A DNA stretch of 64,000 nt from positions 124,001 to 188,000 of the forward strand of contig NZ_MAUJ01000009.1 of the NCBI RefSeq assembly GCF_001696455.1. The letters are read 5' to 3'. Each line of letters opens with the position of its first letter. Position 1 is the stretch's first letter. The notes under the pieces were generated by a model. That model searched no databases and was not told the origin of the DNA. It worked only from the letters and a program-made list of their open reading frames with translations. The stretch is from Pseudoalteromonas luteoviolacea (lineage in GTDB: Bacteria; Pseudomonadota; Gammaproteobacteria; Enterobacterales; Alteromonadaceae). Both the position numbers and the translations under genes were made by a program. Below, piece by piece: positions 53,120-63,314 of the stretch.

Positions 53120-55030
53120 ATGAAATTATGGTTCTCTGGTCTTGTTGCCAGTAGTATTTGCGCCTGTTTTTCCATCGTGAGTGCCAACTCATATGCGCAA
53201 AAGGCACATCAAGATTTTCTCAAAGCTGAGCGTGTTGCTTGGTCTGGTAATCATGCCAAGTTTAAGCAGTCTCTGGTCACGTTAGACCATCCGCTCAAAC
53301 CCTATGTGGAGATGACATTTTACAAGCGTCATCCAAAATTAAAATATCAAGCAGACATTGCTCGATTTTTATCGATTTACGATCACACGCCGCTTGATTG
53401 GCCTGTGCGTAAAAGCTGGCTAAATTACCTCAAACGTCGCGGTAAAAAAGCACTGTTTATCGAGCATTATCAGGCAACAAACAATGCAGAGCTGAAGTGC
53501 ACCTACCTACAGTTTCAATTGGATCTAGGTGCGCCTCAAAAAGCCATTTTAGATCAAGTGGAACCATTGTGGGTGGTGGGTAAGTCACAGCCTAAAGCCT
53601 GTGACAAGTTATTTTCAACATGGCAAAAAGCGGGTTATCGGTCACAAACGTTAATATGGCAGCGCATTACTAAAGCCGCACAAGAAGGACAGACTTCCCT
53701 AGTCAAATATCTCAAAACGTTGCTGCCTAGGAATGAAGCGTATTTAGCCGACTTATATGTGGCTGTGCGCCGAGATCCGAGTGCATCAGCTGGGTTATAT
53801 CGCTATAAAAAGCGCACGTTGAAAGAAAGCGAAATTGCAGTGTATGGTGTGCGCAGATTAATTTGGCGAGATCCTAAGTTAGCGTTGCGTGCTTGGGATA
53901 AGCTGCAGGGAATGTTCACCTTTACTCAAGCGCAAAAAGACAGTGTCGCGTATCGATTCGCCTTGGCATTAGCGTCCAAAGGACATGACCAAGCTAGATT
54001 CTGGTTGAACAAAGTGCCTGTTGAAAAACAGGATGTGAAACTGCGTCAATGGCTCATGAGTAACATGCTCAAAGAGCAAGACTGGGCGGGCATTGCGGCG
54101 CTGTTTACCGGTATGCAAAATCTCAGTAACGGTCAGACATACTGGTTGGGTTATAGCTACTTCAAGCGCGGTGATAATGCGAAAGCCACTGAGCTCTGGC
54201 AATCACTCGCTAAGAAACGAGACTATTACGGCTTTTTAGCGGCAGCGCGTTTGGACTTGCCTCCGGCAATGAATGCCAAAGAGTTGGATGTGGCACAGGA
54301 AACATTGGACTCTGTTTCACAGGCTCCGGGTTTCAAACGTGCCAAGGCACTATATGAATTGCAGCGCTATACACAAGCAAGAAGAGAGTGGAACTACTTA
54401 ACAAATACTTCCAGCACCGAGGAAAAACTTGCGGCATCGCTATTGGCAGCAGAGTTGGATTGGTATGACAGTACCATTTATACACTCGCACAGATCAAGG
54501 CATGGAATTACGTTGATTTAAGGTTCCCCATGGCATTTGATTCACTGTTTGAACGTTATAGTGAGCGCAATCGGGTGGATCTAGCATGGAGCTATGCGGT
54601 TGCAAGACGTGAGAGCAGCTTTGCGCCGGATGCGAGGTCGACGGCTGATGCATATGGGTTAATGCAGCTACTGCCAAGTACTGCAAAGTATGTGGCAAAA
54701 AAGCGGGTTTCCAAGCAACAATTGATGAAACCGGCAACGAATATCCGTTTGGGTACCGACTATCTAGAGTACCTTAAGCGCAAAACAAGCGGCAATGAAA
54801 TCTTGGCGACGGCCTCTTATAATGCTGGATACCATCGAGTAAAGCGCTGGGTGCCAACAGAGGCGATGCCTGCTGAACTATGGATTGAACTCATTCCATA
54901 TAGAGAAACGCGCGACTATGTAAAAAATGTCATGGCTTATCGTCAGGTTTATCATACTAAACTTGGCCGCGAAGGTAATGTGTTGGCAGGGATCTTGGAT
55001 ATGAATATTGGTGGCAAACAAAAACGTTAA
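53120..55030 (+). CDS. slt: Soluble lytic murein transglycosylase
   Basis: 636 residues with a signal peptide (LVASSICACFSIVSANSYA). A long alpha-superhelical U/L domain precedes the C-terminal catalytic part: RRESSFAPDARSTADAYGLMQLLPSTAKYVA (catalytic Glu in the ES motif, GLMQ) and NIRLGTDYL, ATASYNAGYHRVKRW. It cleaves peptidoglycan with 1,6-anhydro product formation in the periplasm. Confidence 0.95.
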   Translation: MKLWFSGLVASSICACFSIVSANSYAQKAHQDFLKAERVAWSGNHAKFKQSLVTLDHPLKPYVEMTFYKRHPKLKYQADIARFLSIYDHTPLDWPVRKSWLNYLKRRGKKALFIEHYQATNNAELKCTYLQFQLDLGAPQKAILDQVEPLWVVGKSQPKACDKLFSTWQKAGYRSQTLIWQRITKAAQEGQTSLVKYLKTLLPRNEAYLADLYVAVRRDPSASAGLYRYKKRTLKESEIAVYGVRRLIWRDPKLALRAWDKLQGMFTFTQAQKDSVAYRFALALASKGHDQARFWLNKVPVEKQDVKLRQWLMSNMLKEQDWAGIAALFTGMQNLSNGQTYWLGYSYFKRGDNAKATELWQSLAKKRDYYGFLAAARLDLPPAMNAKELDVAQETLDSVSQAPGFKRAKALYELQRYTQARREWNYLTNTSSTEEKLAASLLAAELDWYDSTIYTLAQIKAWNYVDLRFPMAFDSLFERYSERNRVDLAWSYAVARRESSFAPDARSTADAYGLMQLLPSTAKYVAKKRVSKQQLMKPATNIRLGTDYLEYLKRKTSGNEILATASYNAGYHRVKRWVPTEAMPAELWIELIPYRETRDYVKNVMAYRQVYHTKLGREGNVLAGILDMNIGGKQKR

Positions 55031-55135
55031 ACTAGGCTTGGTGGTAGCGTGGGGAGTCTGGCGCGTGGCATCGTTTTTAGTACGGTGCTATGTTAGACTC
55101 AGTAACAATAAAAATTCAATTAATATGGGTACATC

Positions 55136-56458
55136 GTGGATAAATTAGCCAACTTGTATGCAGAGCATATCACGACGCTTCAAGCGCGTACTAAAACCAT
55201 CGTTGAACGAGAAGGTTTAGACGGATTAGTCATCCACTCTGGCCAGGCTAAACGCCAGTTTTTGGATGATATGTATTATCCGTTTAAAGTTAACCCTCAG
55301 TTTAAAGCTTGGTTACCGGTGATTGATAACCCGCACTGTTGGTTAGTGGTTAACGGGGTAGATAAACCTAAATTAATATTTTATCGTCCTGTGGACTTTT
55401 GGCATAAAGTGCCTGATGAACCAAGTGATTTTTGGGCTGACTATTTTGACATCACCTTATTGGTTCAGCCTGAGCAAGTAGAGAAATTACTGCCCTATGA
55501 CAAAGAGAAATTTGCCTATATTGGCGAGTATCTCGAAGTGGCGCAGGCATTAGGCTTTGGCCAGATGAATCCAGAACCGGTATTGAACTTTTTGCATTAT
55601 CATCGCGCTTATAAAACTGCGTATGAAATGACCTGTATGCGCGAGGCTAACCGCATTGCTGTATTGGGTCACAAAGCAGCAAGAGATGAATTCTATGCGG
55701 GTGGCTCAGAGTTTTCTATTCAGCAGGCTTATCTCAATGCAACTGCACACATGGAAAACGATACGCCTTATGGCAATATCGTTGCGCTGAACCAGCACTG
55801 TGCGATTTTGCATTACACACATTTTGAACGCCAAGCGCCAAGTCAGCATTTATCATTTTTGATTGATGCAGGTGCGAACTTCAATGGCTACGCCTCAGAT
55901 ATTACCCGTACGTATGACTTTGCCAAGCAGGGTGAATTTGCTGACATGGTCGACGCTTTGAATACACACCAAATTGCCTTAGGCAAAGCGCTTGAGCCGG
56001 GTAAGTTATATGGTGAGTTACACATTGATTGTCACCATCGAATGGCACAGATATTAGCGGACTTTAAGGTCGTGAACCTCAGCGCTGATGAAATTGTTGA
56101 AAAAGGTATTTCTGCCACTTTCTTCCCGCATGGTCTTGGCCATCATATCGGATTGCAAGTACATGATATGGGAGGGTTTATGGCTGATGAGCAGGGGACA
56201 CACCAAGCGCCGCCTGAAGGCCATCCATTCTTACGTTGTACGAGAAAGATTGAAGCGGGTCAGGTATTTACCATTGAACCAGGGCTGTATTTCATTGATT
56301 CATTACTGGCAGATTTGGCAAAAACAGATCACGGCAAGCATGTAAACTGGGACAAAGTAGCACAGTTTAAACCGTATGGGGGGATTCGAATTGAAGATAA
56401 CATCATTGTTCACGAAGACCGCCTTGAAAATATGACGCGAGATTTTAATCTCGACTAA
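55136..56458 (+). CDS. pepQ: Xaa-Pro dipeptidase (prolidase) PepQ
   Basis: 440 residues from GTG 55136. Pita-bread fold M24 peptidase; metal ligands appear in LIDAGANFNGYASDITRTY (two Asp), HGLGHHIGLQVHD (His), FTIEPGLYF (Glu) and GGIRIEDN (Glu). It hydrolyses Xaa-Pro dipeptides with Mn2+. Length and sequence are very like the Alteromonas/Pseudoalteromonas prolidases also known as organophosphorus acid anhydrolases, supporting the taxonomic guess. Confidence 0.97.
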   Translation: MDKLANLYAEHITTLQARTKTIVEREGLDGLVIHSGQAKRQFLDDMYYPFKVNPQFKAWLPVIDNPHCWLVVNGVDKPKLIFYRPVDFWHKVPDEPSDFWADYFDITLLVQPEQVEKLLPYDKEKFAYIGEYLEVAQALGFGQMNPEPVLNFLHYHRAYKTAYEMTCMREANRIAVLGHKAARDEFYAGGSEFSIQQAYLNATAHMENDTPYGNIVALNQHCAILHYTHFERQAPSQHLSFLIDAGANFNGYASDITRTYDFAKQGEFADMVDALNTHQIALGKALEPGKLYGELHIDCHHRMAQILADFKVVNLSADEIVEKGISATFFPHGLGHHIGLQVHDMGGFMADEQGTHQAPPEGHPFLRCTRKIEAGQVFTIEPGLYFIDSLLADLAKTDHGKHVNWDKVAQFKPYGGIRIEDNIIVHEDRLENMTRDFNLD

Positions 56459-56497
56459 TTCGCTTTGCGCGATTAATGTCATTACCTCTAAATTTAT

Positions 56498-56523
56498 AAA
56501 AGGAGTCTCTAGGGGCTCCTTTT
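56498..56523 (+). terminator. Rho-independent terminator after pepQ
   Basis: AAAAGGAG / CTCCTTTT stem with a 10-base loop, followed by further T. About 40 bp after the pepQ stop and 20 bp before yigZ. Confidence 0.85.
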
Positions 56524-56542
56524 TTCACAACTATTGTAGTGT

Positions 56543-57157
56543 ATGTCAGAATATAAAATCCCATGTGAGACTATCCGTTATCACGAAGAAATTAAGAAAA
56601 GTACCTTCATTGTGCATATTGCTCATACGCCAACCCTAGAGGAGGCGAAAGCCTTTATTCGCAATATCAACGAAGAGTTTCCTGATGCCAGACATAATTG
56701 TTGGGCACACGTCGCCGGCGCACCGGGTGGCAGCCATGTCCTAGGCTTTTCTGATGATGGCGAACCCAATGGCACTGCGGGCAAGCCTATGCTCAACGTT
56801 TTAATGGGCTCAGGGATTGGAGAAATTACCGCAGTCACGACGCGTTACTTCGGCGGCATCAAGCTGGGCACTGGAGGATTGGTCCGGGCATACGGTGGCA
56901 CACTGAATAATGCATTGCGGGAGCTCACCACGGCGGTAAAAGTCCCTTCAGCTGTCATACAGGGTGAATCTGACTATGGGTTACAGGGAGTGATAGAGCA
57001 GCATTTGGCCAGCCAGTATCAAGTTCTTGAAATAAAACATAACTTTGCTGCGAAAATTGGCTGGCAAATAGAAATAGATGCGCGAGAGGCAAATGCGGCT
57101 ATTCAGTCTATTTACGATTTAACCCATGGTAGTGTGTCATTTAAAATACAAAAGTGA
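56543..57157 (+). CDS. yigZ: YigZ/IMPACT-family protein
   Basis: 204 residues. N-terminal UPF0029/IMPACT motif FPDARHNCWAHVAG...GFSDDGEPNGTAGKPMLNVL and TRYFGGIKLGTGGLVRAYG. Exact biochemical role is unsettled; family members link to translation control. The pepQ-yigZ-trkH order is as in E. coli. Confidence 0.94.
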   Translation: MSEYKIPCETIRYHEEIKKSTFIVHIAHTPTLEEAKAFIRNINEEFPDARHNCWAHVAGAPGGSHVLGFSDDGEPNGTAGKPMLNVLMGSGIGEITAVTTRYFGGIKLGTGGLVRAYGGTLNNALRELTTAVKVPSAVIQGESDYGLQGVIEQHLASQYQVLEIKHNFAAKIGWQIEIDAREANAAIQSIYDLTHGSVSFKIQK

Positions 57158-57240
57158 TTGATTTACCGAGTAACGTGGTTTACTAACGCCTGAGGGTATT
57201 AGACAATCAAAGCTAATCATAACAACAAGCGATCTGCGTT

Positions 57241-58692
57241 ATGCAATTTCGTACCATTATAAAAATTCTCGGCCAACTTGTTGCGCTGTTCAGCATTACT
57301 ATGGTGCCACCGGCAATTGTGTCTTTGATATACAAAGACGGTGGGGGTGTACCATTTGTACTTGCTTTCATTTTCAGTGTGCTCATTGGTCTTATGGCCT
57401 ATTACCCCAACCGCAAGGAGCGGGGGGAACTCAAAGCCAGAGAGGGCTTCTTAATTGTGGTTCTTTTCTGGCTGGTACTGGGCTCGTTTGCATCCGTGCC
57501 CCTTATATTCTTAGATGAACCAAATTTATCCTTTGCCGATGCTGTATTTGAAGCATTCTCAGGTCTCACTACGACAGGTGCTACCGTGTTAACGGGCATT
57601 GAGTACATGCCTAAATCGGTCTTATTCTATCGCCAACAATTGCAATGGTTGGGTGGTATGGGGATCATCGTATTAGCCGTAGCGGTACTCCCCATGCTTG
57701 GTGTCGGTGGTATGCAGCTGTATCGAGCAGAAACGCCGGGCCCTGTGAAAGACTCGAAAATGACACCGCGCATTGCGGATACCGCAAAGCACCTTTGGTA
57801 CATCTATGTTGCGCTCACAGCAGCTTGTACAGCAGCATATAAAGTGGCAGGTATGGGGTGGTTTGATGCGATTTGCCATGCCTTTGCGACCATCGCCATC
57901 GGTGGCTTCTCCACCTATGATGCCTCAATTGGTCATTTCGATAGCCCCATGATCAACTTTATTTGTGTGGTATTTTTATTGATTGCGGCCATTAACTTTT
58001 CACTTCACTATGCCGCAGTGGCGAGTCGTAGTGTGCGGGCTTATTTAAGAGACCCAGAATTTAAGGTCTTTTTGTTTATTCAGTTGGCGCTGGTGGTGAT
58101 CTGTTTTGCGGTGCTCTCTTCAAACCAAGTATATAGTGACGGTGATGAAACACTGGATCATGCGCTATTTCAGGCTGTTTCAATCAGTACAACCGCAGGC
58201 TTTGCAACGGATAGTTTCTCGGCGTGGCCACTGTTTTTACCAATACTCTTAATCTTTTCAAGTTTCATTGGAGGCTGTGCCGGGTCCACGGGGGGGGGCA
58301 TGAAGGTGGTGCGTGTATTCCTACTGTATTTACAGGGGATCAGAGAGCTAAACCGTTTGGTACACCCAAGAGCTATATACTCCATTAAGCTTGGTCGAAA
58401 GGCCCTGCCAGATAAAGTGGTAGAAGCGGTGTGGGGGTTCTTTTCTGCCTATGCCTTGGTTTTTGTGATCATCATGATTGCCTTACTTGGCACTGGGTTG
58501 GATAACATCACGGCATTCTCGGCCACAGCAGCCTGTTTAAACAACTTAGGCCCAGGTTTAGGGGATGTAGCTGCCCATTATGGTGATATCAGTGATACCG
58601 CAAAGTGGATTCTCACGCTGGCGATGGTTTTTGGTCGATTGGAAATATTCACTTTATTGGTTTTATTTACTCCTACCTTCTGGCGCGGTTAA
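57241..58692 (+). CDS. trkH: Trk potassium uptake membrane subunit TrkH
   Basis: 483 residues, about ten membrane segments. Four selectivity-filter repeats are visible: GLTTTGATV, AIGGFSTYD, SISTTAGFAT, ACLNNLGPGL. It forms the K+ pathway and works with TrkA, whose gene lies at 59662-61038. A run of nine G (58290-58298) codes for part of GSTGGGMK and could slip. Confidence 0.96.
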   Translation: MQFRTIIKILGQLVALFSITMVPPAIVSLIYKDGGGVPFVLAFIFSVLIGLMAYYPNRKERGELKAREGFLIVVLFWLVLGSFASVPLIFLDEPNLSFADAVFEAFSGLTTTGATVLTGIEYMPKSVLFYRQQLQWLGGMGIIVLAVAVLPMLGVGGMQLYRAETPGPVKDSKMTPRIADTAKHLWYIYVALTAACTAAYKVAGMGWFDAICHAFATIAIGGFSTYDASIGHFDSPMINFICVVFLLIAAINFSLHYAAVASRSVRAYLRDPEFKVFLFIQLALVVICFAVLSSNQVYSDGDETLDHALFQAVSISTTAGFATDSFSAWPLFLPILLIFSSFIGGCAGSTGGGMKVVRVFLLYLQGIRELNRLVHPRAIYSIKLGRKALPDKVVEAVWGFFSAYALVFVIIMIALLGTGLDNITAFSATAACLNNLGPGLGDVAAHYGDISDTAKWILTLAMVFGRLEIFTLLVLFTPTFWRG

Positions 58693-58924
58693 CCTGCCAA
58701 TTATCAAGCGCATAGTATCGATTTAGCCCTATGGACAGGGCTAACAACCCTCTCTCATAACAAAGCATGGTATTGACGTTACATATCATTACTATTTCTT
58801 ATTTGTCTGAAAATATTAAAGTTTTTATCCATCTTTACGATATAAATACAGTAGTTAAATTATGGCGTCATAAAATTTTGCCATGCTGCTAAAATTAAGA
58901 AAGGGTAAGTGAAGGGCTTTAACC

Positions 58925-59602
58925 ATGACTAAAAGTGAGTTGGCAGAAAACCGACTGCAGGTGTTACAAATGCAAGCGGGTAGTATTGTAGATATGGAAA
59001 TCGTGTTGCCAGCGAATCGTAAACGCATTAAGACTGAATTTGTCGGTGCACTTGAAAATCAGTTTATCATCCTAAATCAACCTAGCCATAAGCGTTTAGG
59101 TGCAGCATTAGATTATGTCAAAGAAGGCACTGAAGTAATCGTTCGCGCATTGCCAGAAGAAGCTGATGGGCAAATTATTGCATTTAAAGAGACCATTAAA
59201 GCGGTGACCACACATCCTGCACGCTTAATTTACCTCTATTATCCGAATGAAGTGCAAACTTATAAATTGCGGGCGCAAACACGTATCCCAACTTTGATAC
59301 CAGCGGTGCTGAGTGTCGAAGGCAAAAGTGAAGTGGGGGTCATTAAAGATATCTCACTGGCGGGTTTGATGTTTGATGTACAAAGAACGCATCTACCTGA
59401 AGAGCTGAAAGAGTTAACCTGTGAAATATTGATCGAAGGAAAAGAGTCTCAAAAGGCCGTACTTACTGGGACTGTGTGTCGTGTCAAAGAGAGCCATGAG
59501 GACATCATATCATTGGGGATCCATTTGGAAAGCCAAGACAAAGAGGTCCAAGCGATTTTAAAAGACTATTTAATTGACATTTCAGCACTCAATCACGATT
59601 AA
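58925..59602 (+). CDS. PilZ-domain c-di-GMP-binding protein, flagellar-brake-like
   Basis: 225 residues. An N-terminal YcgR-like domain (~1-110) is followed by a PilZ domain with both c-di-GMP motifs: RAQTR (RxxxR) and KDISLAGLMFDV (DxSxxG). It probably adjusts motility or surface behaviour in response to c-di-GMP. It is alone, convergent with trkA. Confidence 0.88.
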   Translation: MTKSELAENRLQVLQMQAGSIVDMEIVLPANRKRIKTEFVGALENQFIILNQPSHKRLGAALDYVKEGTEVIVRALPEEADGQIIAFKETIKAVTTHPARLIYLYYPNEVQTYKLRAQTRIPTLIPAVLSVEGKSEVGVIKDISLAGLMFDVQRTHLPEELKELTCEILIEGKESQKAVLTGTVCRVKESHEDIISLGIHLESQDKEVQAILKDYLIDISALNHD

Positions 59603-59661
59603 AACTTAGGTGAAGATGTATAAGGCATGTTGGCAGACAGACATGCCTCTTTAGGTAGCGA

Positions 59662-61038
59662 TTAAACGAAGAGGGCGCTTACTTGGAATAGCTTCTCCAC
59701 CACACCAATTTGTTTCTTATCAATCAAAAACATAATGACATGGTCACCGGATTCAATCACCGTGTGGTCGTGTGCAATGAGTACCTCTGCATCGCGAACG
59801 ATGGCTCCGATGGTGGTACCGTGTGGCAGCTTAATATCTCGGATAGCTCTACCTACAACTTTTGAGGTATTCTCGTCGCCATGGGCAACGGCCTCAATCG
59901 CTTCAGCTGCACCTTTTCGCAAAGAGTAAACATTGACGATATCGCCTCGTCTGACATGTGTCAGCAACGCAGAAATCGTGGCTTGCTGTGGAGAAATGGC
60001 AATGTCAATTTCCCCACCTTGCACTAGGTCAACATAGGCACTGCGCTGAATGAGCACCATGGTTTTTTGTGCGCCCATGCGCTTTGCAAGCATGGCAGCC
60101 ATAATGTTGGCTTCATCATCGTTGGTGACTGCAATAAAGACGTCAACCTGTTCAATATGCTCTTCGGAAAGTAGCTCTTGATCTGACGCGTCACCACAAA
60201 ATACCACGGTGTTGTCTAGCATTTCAGATAACTGAGATGCGCGGCTGTGGTTGCGCTCAATCAATTTTACACTGTGATTCTTCTCAAGCGAACGGGCCAA
60301 TCCCGCACCGATATTACCGCCCCCAGCAATCATGATCTTTTTATACGATTGCTCAAGCTTTTGTAGCTCGTTCATCACCGCACGAATGTGTTTTGTTGCG
60401 GCGATAAAGAAGACTTCGTCATCGGCTTCTATCACCGTTGTACCAAGCGGTTTGATGGCTTTTCCTTGACGATAAATCGCAGCTACACGCGTGTCGACAT
60501 TAGGAATATGCTCTTTCAATGCGGAAAGCGCATAGCCCACGAGTAGGCCACCATAATAAGCCTTGACCGCCACTAAAGAGAGCATGCCATCGGCAAACTG
60601 TAATACTTGCAGGGCGCCGGGGTAGTCGATTAGGCGGCGAATATACTTGGTGACCAACTGCTCTGGTGCGATGTAGTGATCTACTGGTAAATCATCGTTA
60701 TGAAATAGCTTTTCTCGATAATCTAGGTATTGCTCGGAGCGGATCCGAGCAATTTTAGTCGGCGTATTGAAAATACTATAGGCAACCTGACATGCGATCA
60801 TATTCACTTCATCTGAGCTGGTAACTGCAATGATCATATCGGCATCTTCAGCACCGGCTTGCCTTAATACCTCAGGGTGAGCACTGTGCCCATTCACGCC
60901 TTGTAAGTCGTACTTGTCTTGCAATTCGCGAAGGCGCTCTCCATCGATATCAACGACGGTGATTTCGTTTTGTTCACCGACGAGGTTTTCAGCGAGTGTG
61001 CCACCAACTTGTCCGGCACCTAAAATAATGATTTTCAT
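59662..61038 (-). CDS. trkA: Trk potassium uptake regulatory subunit TrkA
   Basis: 458 residues, two RCK/NAD-binding halves: MKIIILGAGQVGGTLAENL at the start and KIMIAGGGNIGAGLARSLE near residue 234, each followed by a TrkA-C domain. It gates TrkH in response to nucleotides. It is 18 bp after rsmB in the def-fmt-rsmB-trkA operon. Confidence 0.97.
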   Translation of the reverse strand: MKIIILGAGQVGGTLAENLVGEQNEITVVDIDGERLRELQDKYDLQGVNGHSAHPEVLRQAGAEDADMIIAVTSSDEVNMIACQVAYSIFNTPTKIARIRSEQYLDYREKLFHNDDLPVDHYIAPEQLVTKYIRRLIDYPGALQVLQFADGMLSLVAVKAYYGGLLVGYALSALKEHIPNVDTRVAAIYRQGKAIKPLGTTVIEADDEVFFIAATKHIRAVMNELQKLEQSYKKIMIAGGGNIGAGLARSLEKNHSVKLIERNHSRASQLSEMLDNTVVFCGDASDQELLSEEHIEQVDVFIAVTNDDEANIMAAMLAKRMGAQKTMVLIQRSAYVDLVQGGEIDIAISPQQATISALLTHVRRGDIVNVYSLRKGAAEAIEAVAHGDENTSKVVGRAIRDIKLPHGTTIGAIVRDAEVLIAHDHTVIESGDHVIMFLIDKKQIGVVEKLFQVSALFV

Positions 61039-61056
61039 AGCTCAAACTTACAGTTT

Positions 61057-62340
61057 TTATTGTTTTTGCAACTTGGCGTAATAGAAGCCATCCGTGGTAC
61101 CTGGCAATAATTGCAAACCGGGCTGCTCAGCGTTATCTTGCTCGTGCAGGGCAATGTGCTGTGCATTGTCGGTACGCGCTAAAAAGGCTTTAATTTGCTC
61201 ATGGTTTTCATCTGGAAGGACTGAGCAAGTGGCGTACACTAACGTCCCGCCAGATTTTAACAAGGGCCAGATATTGTCTAAAATTTTTGCCTGTAATGCT
61301 GCCAGCTCATCGATATCAGCGGCTCTTCTCAACCACTTAATATCTGGGTGGCGACGAATTACGCCTGTTGCAGAGCAGGGTACATCCAATAAAATACGAT
61401 CAAACTGTTCACCTTGCCACCAGTCATTAGGGTGATCCGCCAACCCATGCACGCAATCAGCAGTTAAAGAGAGGCGATTAAGGTTGTCGTTTACGCGCTC
61501 TAATCGCTTGGCATCGGCATCAAGTGCGGTCACTTTAGCATCTGCAAGTTCTAGGATATGGCAGGTTTTGCCGCCAGGCGCTGCGCATGCATCCAAAATA
61601 ATGTCACCATCCTGTGGGGCGAGTAACCTTGCCGCCATTTGTGCAGCGGCATCTTGCACCGAGCTTGCACCAGTTGCGAACTCTGGCAACTCTTTCACAT
61701 CGACTGGGCGAGTTAACAATATGCCATCTTCAAAGTCATCATTTACGCTGTGTGCGATGTCGGCTTTGTCCAGTTTTGCAGAGTAAGCTGCTGTGGAGCC
61801 TTGCTGCTGATTCACGCGTAGCCACATAGGGGCCTGCTGCTGATTTGACTCTAAGATAGCTTGCCAATCTTGTGGGTAAGCAGCTTGCAGCTTTTTAATA
61901 AACCAGCTCGGGTGATTGTATTGGCAAACTACAATGGCATTGGCACTTGCTTCTAACTCGGCTTGCTGGCGCTGAAAGTTACGCAATACGGCGTTGACGA
62001 GGCTTTTCATACCTGGCGCACGTAAAGGGTTCAGTGCATTCACGGTTTCCGCGACTGCAGCGTGTGCTGGGACACGCATATGCTGTAATTGATAGATCCC
62101 CACGTATAACAAGAATTGAAATACTCGACGCTTGCCGCGAAGTGGTTGATCCAATAAATTTTGACAGTAGTGTTCAAGGCTCGGTAAATAACGCAAAACG
62201 CCGTAACACATCTGCTGTAGTAAAGCGCGGTCTTTATGTGGCAACTGCTGGCTGGCATAAGGAAGCTGGGTTGTCAGCGAATTTCCTTTATCGACAACCT
62301 GAAATAATGTTTGCGCCGCCAGCGCACGTACATTTGCCAT
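61057..62340 (-). CDS. rsmB: 16S rRNA (cytosine-967-C5)-methyltransferase
   Basis: 427 residues. NusB-like N-terminal RNA-binding part, then SAM-methyltransferase with DACAAPGGKTCHILE, LDVPCSATGVIRRHPD and YATCSVLPDEN, the two Cys being catalytic. Its start overlaps the fmt stop by one base (TAATG). Confidence 0.97.
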   Translation of the reverse strand: MANVRALAAQTLFQVVDKGNSLTTQLPYASQQLPHKDRALLQQMCYGVLRYLPSLEHYCQNLLDQPLRGKRRVFQFLLYVGIYQLQHMRVPAHAAVAETVNALNPLRAPGMKSLVNAVLRNFQRQQAELEASANAIVVCQYNHPSWFIKKLQAAYPQDWQAILESNQQQAPMWLRVNQQQGSTAAYSAKLDKADIAHSVNDDFEDGILLTRPVDVKELPEFATGASSVQDAAAQMAARLLAPQDGDIILDACAAPGGKTCHILELADAKVTALDADAKRLERVNDNLNRLSLTADCVHGLADHPNDWWQGEQFDRILLDVPCSATGVIRRHPDIKWLRRAADIDELAALQAKILDNIWPLLKSGGTLVYATCSVLPDENHEQIKAFLARTDNAQHIALHEQDNAEQPGLQLLPGTTDGFYYAKLQKQ

Positions 62341-63284
62341 TATTCGCCCACCTTATTACCAGGTGTTACCCAGTCTGCACGACCATTTAAAAAGTCTTGC
62401 GCAGTCATTGGTTTTTTGCCCTGTGGTTGTAATTCTTTGATTTGTAGCGCACCTTCGCCACAGGCGATGACGATACCTTGTTTGGACGCTTCCAGTACGG
62501 TGCCCGGCTCACCAGCTTGGGCCAACACGTCTGCTTGCCAAATTTTCACTGTTTGCGATTGCATTTGCGTGAAGCACATTGGCCAAGGGTTAAATGCACG
62601 GATATTACGCTCGATTTGTTCTGCACTCATTTGCCAGTCAATCTCGGCTTCTTGTTTAGATAGCTTTTTCGCATAATTTGACAGTGCATCGTCTTGCTTT
62701 TGTGGGGAGATTTCACCCGCAGCTAATTTATCTAGCGTGTCGACCAACGCACTTGGCCCCAGTTCCGCTAACTTAGCGTAGAGGCTTGCACTGGTTTCTT
62801 TATTATCAATTGGACAAGTAGCAATGTGTAGCATATCACCGGTATCTAACCCTTCGTCCATTTGCATGATGGTGACGCCAGTTTCACTGTCGCCAGCCCA
62901 GATAGAGCGTTGGATAGGCGCTGCACCACGCCAACGAGGCAATATGGACCCATGTACGTTTAAACAGCCAAGCTTTGGTGTGTCTAGAATTGCTTTTGGT
63001 AATAGCACCCCATAGGCGACAACCACCATCACATCAGCATCAAATGCAGCTAATTGATCAACCGCGTCATCATTCTTTAATGAAGCCGGCTGCACGACCG
63101 GTAGATCATGTTCCAACGCCAGAGTCTTGACTTCACTGGCTTTTAGTTTTTTACCACGGCCAGCGGGTTTGTCTGGAGTGCTATATACAGCAACGACTTC
63201 ATGATGAGAGTCGATTAATGCTTGGAGGTGTCGCGCGGCAAAGTCTGGTGTGCCCGCAAATACAATACGCAGAGGGTTGTTCAC
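62340..63284 (-). CDS. fmt: Methionyl-tRNA formyltransferase
   Basis: 314 residues from GTG 63284, which gives an N-terminus the same length as E. coli Fmt and has GGA about 10 bases upstream; TTG 63299 is the alternative. Motifs RIVFAGTPDFAARHL, NVHGSILPRWRGAAPIQRSIWAGDSETGVTIMQMDEGLDTGD (seen as one block near residues 105-150). It formylates initiator Met-tRNA. Coupled to def and rsmB. Confidence 0.97.
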   Translation of the reverse strand: MNNPLRIVFAGTPDFAARHLQALIDSHHEVVAVYSTPDKPAGRGKKLKASEVKTLALEHDLPVVQPASLKNDDAVDQLAAFDADVMVVVAYGVLLPKAILDTPKLGCLNVHGSILPRWRGAAPIQRSIWAGDSETGVTIMQMDEGLDTGDMLHIATCPIDNKETSASLYAKLAELGPSALVDTLDKLAAGEISPQKQDDALSNYAKKLSKQEAEIDWQMSAEQIERNIRAFNPWPMCFTQMQSQTVKIWQADVLAQAGEPGTVLEASKQGIVIACGEGALQIKELQPQGKKPMTAQDFLNGRADWVTPGNKVGE

Positions 63285-63314
63285 TAGTAAACTGTCCAAT
63301 TAAATAATGTCTGA

